NCBI GenBank assembly: GCA_020725425.1
Contig: DYFA01000004.1
Location: 46,363-110,362, forward strand
DNA from: Aneurinibacillus sp.
Lineage (GTDB): Bacteria; Bacillota; UBA5301; DYFA01
Direction: 5' to 3'
Length of the DNA: 64,000 nucleotides
The position numbers and the translations under genes are program-made. The notes beneath the pieces were generated by a model, which worked only from the letters and a program-made list of their open reading frames with translations, was not told the DNA's origin and did no database searches. Of this stretch, positions 49,520 to 57,973 are shown one piece after another. Within the stretch, counting starts at the first letter, position 1. The number at the start of each line of letters is the position of its first letter.

Positions 49520-49912
49520 TTAGTCGGAAACCCAGCGGCGCAGAACCTCCGCGACGATTTCCGGGCCCAGGGTCACCACCGCCTCGATCTCCTCCGGCCG
49601 TGCCTTTTCCAGGTGCACGCCGGCCACCACTACCACCGGGACGTCCAGTTCCCGGGCCAGCGCTTCGGCGATCGGCCGGGCAAGGGGCTCTTCCTGATGG
49701 CCGAGGAGCGGCAGGCAGGTCGAGGTGGCGCTCCGCTCGCCGGGGCGGGAGAGGCTGGGGCGGGGCTGGGCCAGGATGACTGTGCCCACATGGGGCCGGT
49801 CCCCACCGAAGACGGTGACGACCAGTCCGTTCCCCGAGTTCTCCACCGCCACCTCGAGGCTGGCACGGCCGCTCCCGGCGGCGAAGCGGAAGTTCCTCGG
49901 CCCGCCGCTCAT
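49520..49912 (-). CDS. LpdD-like prenylated-flavin chaperone domain protein
   Basis: 130 residues. The pattern VAVENSGNGLVVTVFGGDRPHVGTVILAQPRPS, SATSTCLPLLGHQEEPLARPIAEALAREL and VPVVVVAGVHLEKARPEEIEAVV matches the LpdD/gallate decarboxylase D-subunit domain, where GGxxPHIG, SATxS, GHKD and AGIHxD are the hallmarks. Known members accompany UbiD-type decarboxylases. Here no UbiD gene is adjacent; instead the start overlaps a class II aldolase gene by four bases. Confidence 0.78.
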   Translation of the reverse strand: MSGGPRNFRFAAGSGRASLEVAVENSGNGLVVTVFGGDRPHVGTVILAQPRPSLSRPGERSATSTCLPLLGHQEEPLARPIAEALARELDVPVVVVAGVHLEKARPEEIEAVVTLGPEIVAEVLRRWVSD

Positions 49913-50583
49913 TCGCCCTCCTTCCCCTGGCCGGGATGCTGGCCGTAGCTGGTCCGGAAGAACGTCTGAATCCAGCGGATGGAGTCGTTGTCCAGGGGAA
50001 CGGCCTTGCCCACGCTCGCCGCCAGAAGGAACGTCTGGGCGGCCCGTTCCACCAGTTCCGCCCGGCTCATCGCCTCCTCCAGGTCGCCTCCGACCGCCAC
50101 CACGCCGTGGTTGGCCAGGAGCACCGCGCCTCCGTCCCCGAGGGTCCGGGCGGCGCTGTCCGCCAGGTCCTTGCTCCCAGGGATGGCGTAGCGGGCGACA
50201 GGGACCGGCCCGCCGAACTGCACCGCCATGGCGTCGAGGATGCAGGGCAGCTCTCGGCGGGCGGCGGCGAGGGCGGTGGCGAAGAGGGAGTGAGTGTGTA
50301 CGACCGCCCCGACGTCGGGGCGGAGGCGGTACACCGCGGCATGCAGCCCGGTCTCGATCGACGGGCGCCGCGGGCCGGTCACCTCTCCGGTCTCCCCGTT
50401 GACCGCGCAGAGGTCCCCGGGGCCGAAGCGCTCGTAGTCCATTCCGCTCGGGGTCACAAGGAACCGGACCGCGTCCAGGCGCGCCGACAGGTTACCTGCC
50501 GTTCCGGTCACCAGCCCGCGGGCCACCAGCCGGCGCCCGCACTCCACCACTTCCTTCCGCAGGCGCCCCTCGTCCCTGGGCAC
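49909..50583 (-). CDS. Class II aldolase/adducin family, fuculose-phosphate-aldolase-like
   Basis: About 224 residues from GTG 50583; a start at 50667 adds 28 unconserved residues and lacks a ribosome site. Family blocks are RRLVARGLVTGTAGNLSAR, FLVTPSGMDYERFGPGD, PSIETGLHAAVYRLRPDVGAVVHTHSLFATAL (catalytic Glu region and two zinc His) and VLLANHGVVAVGGDLEEAM (third zinc His). It cleaves or epimerises a phosphosugar, or is a decarboxylase of this fold. Overlap with the LpdD-like gene implies co-translation. Confidence 0.88.
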   Translation of the reverse strand: MPRDEGRLRKEVVECGRRLVARGLVTGTAGNLSARLDAVRFLVTPSGMDYERFGPGDLCAVNGETGEVTGPRRPSIETGLHAAVYRLRPDVGAVVHTHSLFATALAAARRELPCILDAMAVQFGGPVPVARYAIPGSKDLADSAARTLGDGGAVLLANHGVVAVGGDLEEAMSRAELVERAAQTFLLAASVGKAVPLDNDSIRWIQTFFRTSYGQHPGQGKEGE

Positions 50584-50690
50584 TTCCGCATCGCCCCTTC
50601 CAAAGTATGCTTCGAGAAGGGGCCGGGCTCTTCCTCCAAGAGGTTCAGCGCCTGGAACCGCCGTCATAGAGTTTGGCGGAGGTGGACGGC

Positions 50691-52109
50691 GTGGTCCGGG
50701 GGTGGGATCTGGCGGACCTGGCCCGGCGGCGTCCGGTGATCCGCAATGCCGCGGCCCTGGCGCTGACGGCCGGGGTGGCGCGGCTCTGCGACGCCGCCTA
50801 CCGCGTGGCGGTAGCCCGCCTGATCGGCCCGGAGACGGTGGGGCTTCTCCAGATGGCCGGGTCGGTGTACGCCTTTGCCTTCGCCCTGGCGACGCTGGGG
50901 CTTAGTCCGGCCGTGGCCCGCCTGGTCGCCGCGGGGCGGGCCGGCCGGGAAGGATCCAGCGGCCCGGGACAACCAGCGGAGAAGGAACGGGAGGTGGTGG
51001 CCGCCGCCCGGGCCCTGGCGGGCCCCGCCGGCCTGGCCAGCGCCCTCCTCCTTCTCGCTGCCGCTCCCTGGCTCGCCCGTCACGTCCTGGCGGACCCGCG
51101 GGCCGAGGCGCCTCTGCGTGTCCTAGCCTTCGGTCTGATCCCGGCGGGTTACTGCGGAGTCCTGCGCGGCCGGTTCCAGGGGGCCCAGCGCATGGCTCCC
51201 CTCGCCTGGGCTCAGATCCTCGAGCCGGCCGTCCGCCTCACCGCCATCCTCTGCGCCCTGCTCGCCTTCCCCGCCCTCTGGTCCGTCCCCCTGCCCCTGC
51301 CCCCCGCCGCCCTGCTGGCAGCTGTGGCGGTTGTGGGGGAAGGGGCCGAATGTCTCTTTCTCGCCGGGTGGATCGCCCGGGAGGCCGGACCGACGAGGAG
51401 AAGGGGTCAAAAGATGGAACGGGGCAGTCTCTCCCCCGCCGCAACCCTTCAACTGCTTCACCTGGCCGTCCCGATAATGCTGGGACAGTTCCTCCTCTCG
51501 GCCGTGGCGGTGGCCGACGCCAGCCTGATCCCCCGGCTTTTGACCGCCTCCGGCCTGCCGCCCCCCCTGGCCACCCGGGAGTACGGGACGCTCTACGGCA
51601 TGGTCCTGCCGTTCCTGTTCGTACCGATGACGCTGGTCTTTCCCCTGGGGGCAGTGCTGATTCCGGGGGTCGCCGAGGCCCGAGCGGCGGCCAACTTCCA
51701 AAAGCTCCGCCGGCGCATCGCCCTGGCGGTCCGGGCGACCGTAGCGATCGAAGCCGGGGCGGCCCTCCTATATCTGGCGGCCCCCGGCCAGCTGGCGGAG
51801 GTGGTGGGAGGGGGGGCGGCGGTGGCCGAGTTGATCCGGGGCCTGGCGCTCTGGGTGCCCTTCGCCTACCTCGACCACATCGGCAGCGCAGCGCTGATCG
51901 GCCTCGGCTCGGCCCGGGGCGCCCTCCTCGACGGCCTGCTCAACGCCGCTGTCCGGCTGAGTCTCGCCAGCCTGCTCGTCCCCCACCCAGCCCTGCGGAG
52001 CAAGGGGGCGCTGCTGGCCCTGGCCGCCGGGGACGCCGCCGCCACGGCCGCTCATTTCCTGCGTCTCAATCGTCAGCTCCCGCCCATGAACCGGCGGAAG
52101 GCGTTGTAG
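50691..52109 (+). CDS. Lipid-linked oligosaccharide flippase, SpoVB/MurJ-like (MOP superfamily)
   Basis: About 472 residues from GTG 50691 (GGAGGTGGACGGC upstream), with 12-14 membrane segments. RNAAALALTAGVARLCDAAYRVAVARLIGPETVGLLQMAGSVYAFAFALATLGLSPAVARLV resembles the first helices of SpoVB proteins, and LLVIPMTL-like LFVPMTLVFPLGAVLIPGVAEARA is the mid-protein repeat. Such proteins flip wall precursors, and SpoVB members are spore-cortex linked. It converges with the TPR gene and overlaps it by 37 bases. Confidence 0.85.
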   Translation: MVRGWDLADLARRRPVIRNAAALALTAGVARLCDAAYRVAVARLIGPETVGLLQMAGSVYAFAFALATLGLSPAVARLVAAGRAGREGSSGPGQPAEKEREVVAAARALAGPAGLASALLLLAAAPWLARHVLADPRAEAPLRVLAFGLIPAGYCGVLRGRFQGAQRMAPLAWAQILEPAVRLTAILCALLAFPALWSVPLPLPPAALLAAVAVVGEGAECLFLAGWIAREAGPTRRRGQKMERGSLSPAATLQLLHLAVPIMLGQFLLSAVAVADASLIPRLLTASGLPPPLATREYGTLYGMVLPFLFVPMTLVFPLGAVLIPGVAEARAAANFQKLRRRIALAVRATVAIEAGAALLYLAAPGQLAEVVGGGAAVAELIRGLALWVPFAYLDHIGSAALIGLGSARGALLDGLLNAAVRLSLASLLVPHPALRSKGALLALAAGDAAATAAHFLRLNRQLPPMNRRKAL

Positions 52110-53089
52110 GAGGCCCAGATCTCCTGGGCGTCGGAGCCCAGCTCCAGGGCGCGGTGCAGGTGCTCCTGGGCTTCACCCACCTCGCCGAGGGCCCAGTAGA
52201 TGAGGCCCAGATTGTGATGAGCGCCGGCGTGGTTCGGCGAGAGCTCAAGCAGGCGCCGGGCATAGTACAGGGCCCGGCGGAAGTCTTCGAGGTCTCGGCC
52301 GTACACGGTGGACAGGTTGAGCAGGATGCCGGGGTCGTCCGGGCTGAGCCGGAGCCCCCGCCGGAGGGCCGCCACGCTCTTCCGCGCCTCTCCTGCCTGG
52401 GCGTAGAGCAGCCCCAGGGCGTTCCAGACCGACGGGTCCTTCGGAGTGAGACGGGCCGCTCTTTCGTAGCATCCCAGCGCCCGCCGGCCCTCTCCGAGCG
52501 CCTGCAGGGTGTACCCCAGGGCGGCCCAGTAGACACCTTCCCGCGGATTGAGGGAAACCGCCCGCTCCAGACAGCGGCGGGCTTTCGCCAGGTCCTTCAG
52601 CTCGGCGTACAGGCTCCCCAGTTGGAAGAAGGCCCGGGCGTGGTCGGGTTCGAGGTCGAGGGCGGCGTAGAGGGCGTGAAAGGCGCGCCCGTATTCGCCG
52701 GCCGCTGCCCAGGCCTCCCCCAGGCGCACGAGCGTGGGGACGTGACGGGGCCGGAGGGCGTGGACCGCCTCGAAGGCTTCGGCCGCGCCCGCCGGGTCGG
52801 CGCCCTCCTCCCACAGCGCCAGGCCAACCTGCTCCCACAGGCGCCAGCGCCCGCTCCGCCAGAAAGACGGGGGATTGGCCGCCTTGAGCTGGCGCAACAG
52901 GTTCAACGCCCCGCGGAAGTCCCGGGCTATCAGTTTCGCCCGGACTTCGGCCAGCGTCCGGTCGGCCTCCGGGCGAGGCTGGCGGTTGGTGCGCCATCGC
53001 ACCTGTCCCACCCGCTCGGCGGTCACCGTGCGGCGGGAGGGCGCCTCGCCCTTTCCAGGCTCTTTCTTCTGCCCATCCAGGTGTTCCAT
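52073..53089 (-). CDS. TPR-repeat protein (cytoplasmic)
   Basis: 338 residues without a signal peptide. After a basic N-terminus (about 1-45) it consists of tandem tetratricopeptide repeats, e.g. PRHVPTLVRLGEAWAAAGEYGRAFHALYAALDLEPDHARAFFQLGSLYAELKDLAKARRCLERAV region and PKDPSVWNALGLLYAQAGEARKSVAALRRGL, at least seven units. TPRs mediate protein contacts; no enzyme domain is present. It lies eight bases after the protease-like gene. Confidence 0.85.
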   Translation of the reverse strand: MEHLDGQKKEPGKGEAPSRRTVTAERVGQVRWRTNRQPRPEADRTLAEVRAKLIARDFRGALNLLRQLKAANPPSFWRSGRWRLWEQVGLALWEEGADPAGAAEAFEAVHALRPRHVPTLVRLGEAWAAAGEYGRAFHALYAALDLEPDHARAFFQLGSLYAELKDLAKARRCLERAVSLNPREGVYWAALGYTLQALGEGRRALGCYERAARLTPKDPSVWNALGLLYAQAGEARKSVAALRRGLRLSPDDPGILLNLSTVYGRDLEDFRRALYYARRLLELSPNHAGAHHNLGLIYWALGEVGEAQEHLHRALELGSDAQEIWASYNAFRRFMGGS

Positions 53090-53096
53090 GGCGCTC

Positions 53097-53918
53097 TTAC
53101 CTCTGCTCCCCGAGCCGGCTTGGCCGGCTTCCGGTCATATGCAGGCTACGAAAGACGGCGTCGCCTTGTGCGTCCCAAAAGGCCTCCGCGGCCGGGCTGG
53201 TCAGAAGCCACAGCCCGTTCATCCCGGCGAAGTCCTGTCGGACCCGGGCCAGGATCGCCTCACCCAGGGCGAGGAAGTCCCGGGTCACTCCGCAGCCTTC
53301 CCCTTCGTCGGGGCATCCGCCCAGGCGGCAGGCCTCCCGGGCGTAGAGACAAGCCATGATCTCCTCCCAAACTTGGAAGCCCCGATCGTCCTGGTAATTC
53401 AGGTGCTGGCGGAAGATCCCCCGCCGCCGGTCGGCCGTGCGGAAAGAGGCGGCGTGGTAAGTCTCGTGGGCCAGGGTGGCGATCAGGTGGTCGCTCAGGG
53501 GCTGCCCGGCCTGACCGGGCAGGAGGTAGATCGTGATCAGGCCCGGCCGGAAGCTGCCGCCCACCGCCTCCACCCCCTTGAAGAAGCGCACGTCCTGGTA
53601 GGCCCGGGCTAGTTCGGCCAGCCGTCGGGTGTGCTGCTGGATAGTCTCCGGCACGATCGCCCGGCTTTCCAGGAACTCCCGCCCCGCTTCCCGGGCCAGG
53701 CGGTCGAACTCCTCCGGGCTCATCGAGGGCTCCGGGAACCAGTACTCCTGCGTAGGAGCCTGCTCGACCTCGCGGAACTCCACTTCGACCTGCACCGGCA
53801 CCCCGGCGAGGTAACGCTCCCCGGCCGCGGCGAGGGCGGTTAGAATCCGCGCGTGGTCCACCTCCAGGCTGCGAAAGGTATGGAAGTCGTAGGTCGTCTC
53901 GCTGACTCGCTCCTTCAC
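53097..53918 (-). CDS. HExxH zinc-metallopeptidase-like protein (DUF2268-like)
   Basis: 273 residues, no signal peptide. LIATLAHETYHAASFR carries the HExxH zinc motif, and VWEEIMACLYAREAC about 35 residues later offers a Glu third ligand, as in gluzincins and DUF2268-type proteins. The N-terminal half (LEVDHARILTALAAAGERYL, EEFDRLAREAGREFLESR) is helical and unrecognised. Cys residues cluster after the motif (ACRLGGCPDEGEGCG). Substrate unknown. It sits between an aminotransferase gene and a TPR gene in one operon. Confidence 0.72.
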   Translation of the reverse strand: MKERVSETTYDFHTFRSLEVDHARILTALAAAGERYLAGVPVQVEVEFREVEQAPTQEYWFPEPSMSPEEFDRLAREAGREFLESRAIVPETIQQHTRRLAELARAYQDVRFFKGVEAVGGSFRPGLITIYLLPGQAGQPLSDHLIATLAHETYHAASFRTADRRRGIFRQHLNYQDDRGFQVWEEIMACLYAREACRLGGCPDEGEGCGVTRDFLALGEAILARVRQDFAGMNGLWLLTSPAAEAFWDAQGDAVFRSLHMTGSRPSRLGEQR

Positions 53919-53942
53919 GCTCGCTCCTCCGTCTTCGGCGGT

Positions 53943-55133
53943 CTATGCTTCGAGGATCGCCTTGATCCGCTTCAGCCCCTCGATGATGTTCTCCCGGGAG
54001 GTGGCGTAGGAGAGGCGGACGTACTCCTCCGACTCGTCCCGGTTGCGCTGCCCGAAGGCCGACCGCGGCAGGACCGCCACGTTCCCCTCATACAGCAGCT
54101 TCTCCTGGAGAGCCTTGGCGTTGGGCAGGCCGAGGTTCCGGCAGGCCTCCGTGACGTTGGGGAAGACGTAGAAGGCGCCGTGGGGCTTGAGGCACTTGAC
54201 ACCCCGGATGGAATTGAGCCCGTCGACGATCAGGTCCCGCCGGGCGCGGAACTCCTCGACCATCGCTGCTGGTCCCGACTGCTCGCCCGTCAGAGCCTCG
54301 ACCCCGGCCAGCTGAGTGAAGGTGCAGGTGCACGACTCGCAGTTGGTCTCAAGCCGGGCCACCCACGTGGCCAGCTCGGCCGGCATGACCCCGTACCCCA
54401 GCCGCCACCCGGTCATGGCGTAGGTCTTGGAGAACCCGTCGAGGATGACCGTTCGCTCCTTCATGCCCGGCAGGGAGGCGATCGAGTGGAACTCACCCTC
54501 GAAGAGGATGCGGGAGTAGATCTCGTCGGACAGCACCCACAGGTCGTGGGCCCGGGCCAGCTCGGCCACGGCGGCGAGGTCCCCGGGCGGGATCACCCCG
54601 CCGGTGGGGTTGTGCGGCGAGTTGAGGATGATCAGCTTGGTCCTGGGCGTGATGAGCCGCGCCACCTCGTCCGGGTCGAGGCTGAATTCCCGCTCCTCCC
54701 GCAGGGGGATGGGGACCGGCGTGGCCCCCACGAAGCGGATCACCGACTCGTAGATCGGGAAGCCGGGGTTCGGGTACAGGACCTCGTCCCCCGGGTCGGC
54801 CAGGGCGAGGAGCCCGTGGAAGATGACCGGCTTGCCCCCGGGCACTACGACCACCTCGTCGGGACTCACGGGGATTCCCCGCGTCCGGCTCACCTCGGCG
54901 GCGATCGCCTGGCGCAGGACCGGCAATCCGGCTGAGGGGCCGTAGTGGGTCTCGTTGCGCCGGAGGGCGGCCACCGCCGCCTCCTTGATGTTCTCCGGCG
55001 TGTTGAAGTCGGGTTCGCCGATAGCGAAACTGACGATGTGCCGACCCTGCGCCATGAGCTTGTTCACTTCAGCCAGCACCTCGAAGGCGTTTTCCGTCCC
55101 CAGTCGCTGCAAGCGCTCCGCCAGCCGCATCAT
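53943..55133 (-). CDS. Class I aminotransferase (aspartate aminotransferase type)
   Basis: 396 residues from the ATG doublet at 55133 after GGGAGGAATGGG; a much longer in-frame extension runs through another gene and is rejected. Typical blocks are IVSFAIGEPDFNTPENIKEAA, HYGPSAGLPVLRQAIA, NSPHNPTGGVIP, LWVLSDEIYSRILFEGEFHS and the PLP-lysine region ILDGFSKTYAMTGWRLGYG, with the final Arg in EEYVRLSYATSRE. A Cys-rich stretch NCESCTCTF follows. It transaminates aspartate or a related amino acid, or acts in alanine or aromatic metabolism. Confidence 0.93.
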   Translation of the reverse strand: MMRLAERLQRLGTENAFEVLAEVNKLMAQGRHIVSFAIGEPDFNTPENIKEAAVAALRRNETHYGPSAGLPVLRQAIAAEVSRTRGIPVSPDEVVVVPGGKPVIFHGLLALADPGDEVLYPNPGFPIYESVIRFVGATPVPIPLREEREFSLDPDEVARLITPRTKLIILNSPHNPTGGVIPPGDLAAVAELARAHDLWVLSDEIYSRILFEGEFHSIASLPGMKERTVILDGFSKTYAMTGWRLGYGVMPAELATWVARLETNCESCTCTFTQLAGVEALTGEQSGPAAMVEEFRARRDLIVDGLNSIRGVKCLKPHGAFYVFPNVTEACRNLGLPNAKALQEKLLYEGNVAVLPRSAFGQRNRDESEEYVRLSYATSRENIIEGLKRIKAILEA

Positions 55134-55225
55134 CCCATTCCTCCCTCTCTCGCCCCGGTTCACGGGTGGCAGTAGTCTTCCCGGCCTCCGCTCGGATAAG
55201 TTCCGTCCGGAAAAGGGCATTCCTT

Positions 55226-56611
55226 TTATGAACCGTCGACCAGGGCGCGAAAGCCGGGATCCCCTGCCAGCCCTGCCAGGTCGGGGTCCTGGCGGGCCAT
55301 TTCCCGGTAATTCCCGTTGAGGGCGATCGCCTGCCGGAGGGCGGAGAGGGCTTCTGTCTTCCGTCCGGCGCCCGCCTCCAGGCAGGCCAGGTTGTAGTAG
55401 GCGGAGGCGAAGGTGGGATCCTCGCTCACCAGCCGCTGCAGCGCCGCCCGGCCCTCGGCAACCGACCCCTGCTGCCAGAGGGCGATGGCCAGGTTCAGCC
55501 GGATGGTGCGATCCCCCGGCGCCAGCTCGAGCGCCCTGCGCAGCTCCTTCTCCGCCTGGAACGGCCGTTTCAGGGCCAGGTAGGCTGTACCGAGGTTGGC
55601 GTGGATGTCCACCCGCCCGGGAGCCAGCTCCGCCGCCTGCAGGTACTCGGCGACGGCTTCGGCGTGCTTCCCCATCTGTTGCAGGGTCACACCCAGGTTG
55701 TAGTGCGCCTCGGCATAGTCGGGGCGCAGGTCCAGCGCCCGGCGGAAGTAGACTGCCGCCTTGGCCGGTTCGTTCTGGACCTCGACCCCCCGGGCCAGGT
55801 AGAGCCGGGCCGCCTTGTCGGCGTTCAGCGCCAGCACCTGGTCGGCCCGCTGAAGGAGCGCCTGGTCGGTGGAGGACGGAGCGAGGTCGCGGAACCGGCG
55901 GAACGCCCAGACGGCATCGACCAGGTCGTCGCCCTTCCGCCGCTCGCTCCAGGCATTGGCCAGCCGCCACCACAGGTCGGCGTCGAAGGCGTCGTGCTGG
56001 GCGGCCCGCTCCCAGAGGGCGATCGCCTCATCCAACTGGCCCTGACTGTACCGGTGCTGCCCGAGCGCCTTGAGGGCGGGGGTGAAGTCGGGCGCCACCG
56101 CCGCTGCCGCCTCCCAGTGCTCGACGGCCCCCTTGATGTCTCCCTGGTCCGCCAGGAGGTCCCCCGCCTGGTAGTGGGCGGCCGGGTGCTTCGGTTCGAG
56201 TCGCAGAACTTGCAGGAATTCGGCGAGCGCCAGGTTCTCCTTGCCGGTCTGGCGGTAAGCCAGCCCGAGAGCGTAGTGGTAGCGGGGCACCGAGGGGCTC
56301 AGCCGCACGGCTTTCCCGATTGCCTGTTCCGCCTCGCTTTCCCGGGCAAGCGCCTGGTAAGCCAAGCCAAGTTGGTAATGGGCCTCGGGGTCTTCCGGCG
56401 CGAGCGCCACCGCCTGCTGTGCCAGCGGCAGGGCGGCCTCCGGATTGCCCTGGCCAAGGGCCTTCGCCGCCTCCGCCAAAAGCTGCGCCGGGGTCTTGGC
56501 GGGGGCCGGAGCTCCCGTCCCGCCCGCGCCCGCAACACCCGGAGCGGCCAGCGCGGCCAAGGTCAACGCTATCAGTCCGACGATCAGCCACCGGTCTAAC
56601 GGGGAACGCAT
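55226..56611 (-). CDS. Exported TPR-repeat protein
   Basis: 461 residues with an N-terminal signal or anchor (WLIVGLIALTLAALAAPGVAGA), then an Ala/Pro linker and about ten TPR units, such as PEAHYQLGLAYQALARESEAEQAIGKAVRLSP and PDYAEAHYNLGVTLQQMGKHAEAVAEYLQAAELAP. No other domain. It likely scaffolds a complex outside the membrane or at its outer face. It heads the operon that continues with the aminotransferase, metallopeptidase-like and second TPR genes. Confidence 0.88.
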   Translation of the reverse strand: MRSPLDRWLIVGLIALTLAALAAPGVAGAGGTGAPAPAKTPAQLLAEAAKALGQGNPEAALPLAQQAVALAPEDPEAHYQLGLAYQALARESEAEQAIGKAVRLSPSVPRYHYALGLAYRQTGKENLALAEFLQVLRLEPKHPAAHYQAGDLLADQGDIKGAVEHWEAAAAVAPDFTPALKALGQHRYSQGQLDEAIALWERAAQHDAFDADLWWRLANAWSERRKGDDLVDAVWAFRRFRDLAPSSTDQALLQRADQVLALNADKAARLYLARGVEVQNEPAKAAVYFRRALDLRPDYAEAHYNLGVTLQQMGKHAEAVAEYLQAAELAPGRVDIHANLGTAYLALKRPFQAEKELRRALELAPGDRTIRLNLAIALWQQGSVAEGRAALQRLVSEDPTFASAYYNLACLEAGAGRKTEALSALRQAIALNGNYREMARQDPDLAGLAGDPGFRALVDGS

Positions 56612-56698
56612 GTTTCCACCCCCTGCGCGTCGGTTCGGCGTTGCGGAGGATTCTTCCTCCTCGCGGTGAATTTCACATCATGGAAGGGGGAATATTGG

Positions 56699-57961
56699 AT
56701 GCCTAATAGCAACGTGAACCCCTATGACATTGTGCTCGAGCAACTCGACGGCGCCGTTCGGCGCCTGAGGCTGGACGAGAACATCCACACGGTACTGCGC
56801 CACCCGGAGCGGGCCCTTGTGGTGAGCGTGCCAGTGATCATGGACGACGGCCGGGTGGAGGTCTTCGAAGGCTACCGCGTGCAGCACTCCTCGGCCCGCG
56901 GCCCCTGCAAGGGCGGAGTCCGCTATCACCCCGCAGTGACTCTTGACGAGGTGAAGGCGCTGGCCGCCTGGATGACCTGGAAGTGCGCCGTGGCCGGAAT
57001 ACCCTACGGCGGCGCCAAGGGCGGCATCAAGTGCGACCCCAAGAGGATGAGCAAGGGCGAGATCATGCGGATGACCCGCCGCTACACCGTGGGCATTCTG
57101 CCCCTCCTGGGCCCGGAAAAAGACATCCCCGCCCCCGATGTCAATACCAGCGCCGAGACGATGGGCTGGATCATGGACACCTTCTCCATGTTCAAAGGCT
57201 ACGCCGTGCCAGGAGTGGTCACCGGCAAGCCGGTGAACATCGGAGGTTCGCTGGGCCGCCGCGAGGCGACCGGCCGGGGCGTCATGTACGTCACCAACGA
57301 ACTGCTGAAGCGGTTGGAGCGGCGTCCCGAAGACACCACCGTCGCCGTCCAGGGGTTCGGCAACGTCGGTTCGGTGGCCGCCGCGCAGTTGGCAAGAGAA
57401 GGTTACCGGGTGGTCGCAGTCAGCGACTACTCAGGCGGAGTCTACTGCGAGCACGGCCTCAACCTGGAAAGCCTGCTGAGGTACGCCCAAGAGAAAGGGG
57501 ACGGCCATCTCTGCGACTACGACGGCGAGGGCGAGCACCTCACCAACGCTGAACTGCTGGCGCTGGACGTGGACCTCTTGGTCCCCGCGGCGCTGGAGGC
57601 GCAGATCCACGGGGGCAACGCCCAGGCGGTCAGGGCCAGGTGGATCGTGGAGGGCGCCAACGGCCCGACCACCCCGGAGGCCGACCGGATACTGGCCGAC
57701 AAAGGGGTCATCGTCGTTCCCGACATCCTGGCCAACGCCGGCGGCGTGGTCGTCTCCTACTTCGAATGGGTCCAGGACCTGCAAGCCCTCTTCTGGGACG
57801 AGGACCAGGTCAACGCACAGCTCGAACGGATCATGCGGCGGTCCTTCGCCGAGGTGTGGCAGTTCGCCCAGGATCGACGCCTCCCCTTGCGCGACGCGGC
57901 TTACATGCTGGCCGTGAACCGGGTGGCCGAGGCCATCCGGGTGCGGGGCATCTTCCCCTGA
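56699..57961 (+). CDS. gdhA: Glutamate dehydrogenase (Glu/Leu/Phe/Val family)
   Basis: 420 residues from ATG 56699 (AAGGGGGAATATTGG upstream). The catalytic domain shows GYRVQHSSARGPCKGGVRYHPAVTLDEVKALAAWMTWKCAVAGIPYGGAKGGI region (catalytic Lys residues), PAPDVNTSAETMGWIMD and GSLGRREATGRGV; the Rossmann site is VAVQGFGNVGSVAAAQLAREGY. It interconverts glutamate and 2-oxoglutarate with NAD(P)H. Residues that set the cofactor were not resolved. It converges on the DUF362 gene. Confidence 0.94.
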   Translation: MPNSNVNPYDIVLEQLDGAVRRLRLDENIHTVLRHPERALVVSVPVIMDDGRVEVFEGYRVQHSSARGPCKGGVRYHPAVTLDEVKALAAWMTWKCAVAGIPYGGAKGGIKCDPKRMSKGEIMRMTRRYTVGILPLLGPEKDIPAPDVNTSAETMGWIMDTFSMFKGYAVPGVVTGKPVNIGGSLGRREATGRGVMYVTNELLKRLERRPEDTTVAVQGFGNVGSVAAAQLAREGYRVVAVSDYSGGVYCEHGLNLESLLRYAQEKGDGHLCDYDGEGEHLTNAELLALDVDLLVPAALEAQIHGGNAQAVRARWIVEGANGPTTPEADRILADKGVIVVPDILANAGGVVVSYFEWVQDLQALFWDEDQVNAQLERIMRRSFAEVWQFAQDRRLPLRDAAYMLAVNRVAEAIRVRGIFP

Positions 57962-57973
57962 GCGAAGTCCCGC

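Noticed and set aside
55134..55973. In-frame N-terminal extension of the aminotransferase
   Set aside because: It overlaps the exported TPR gene antiparallel in frame quality and is Arg/Gly/Pro-rich; the ATG doublet at 55133 has a ribosome site and matches family length.
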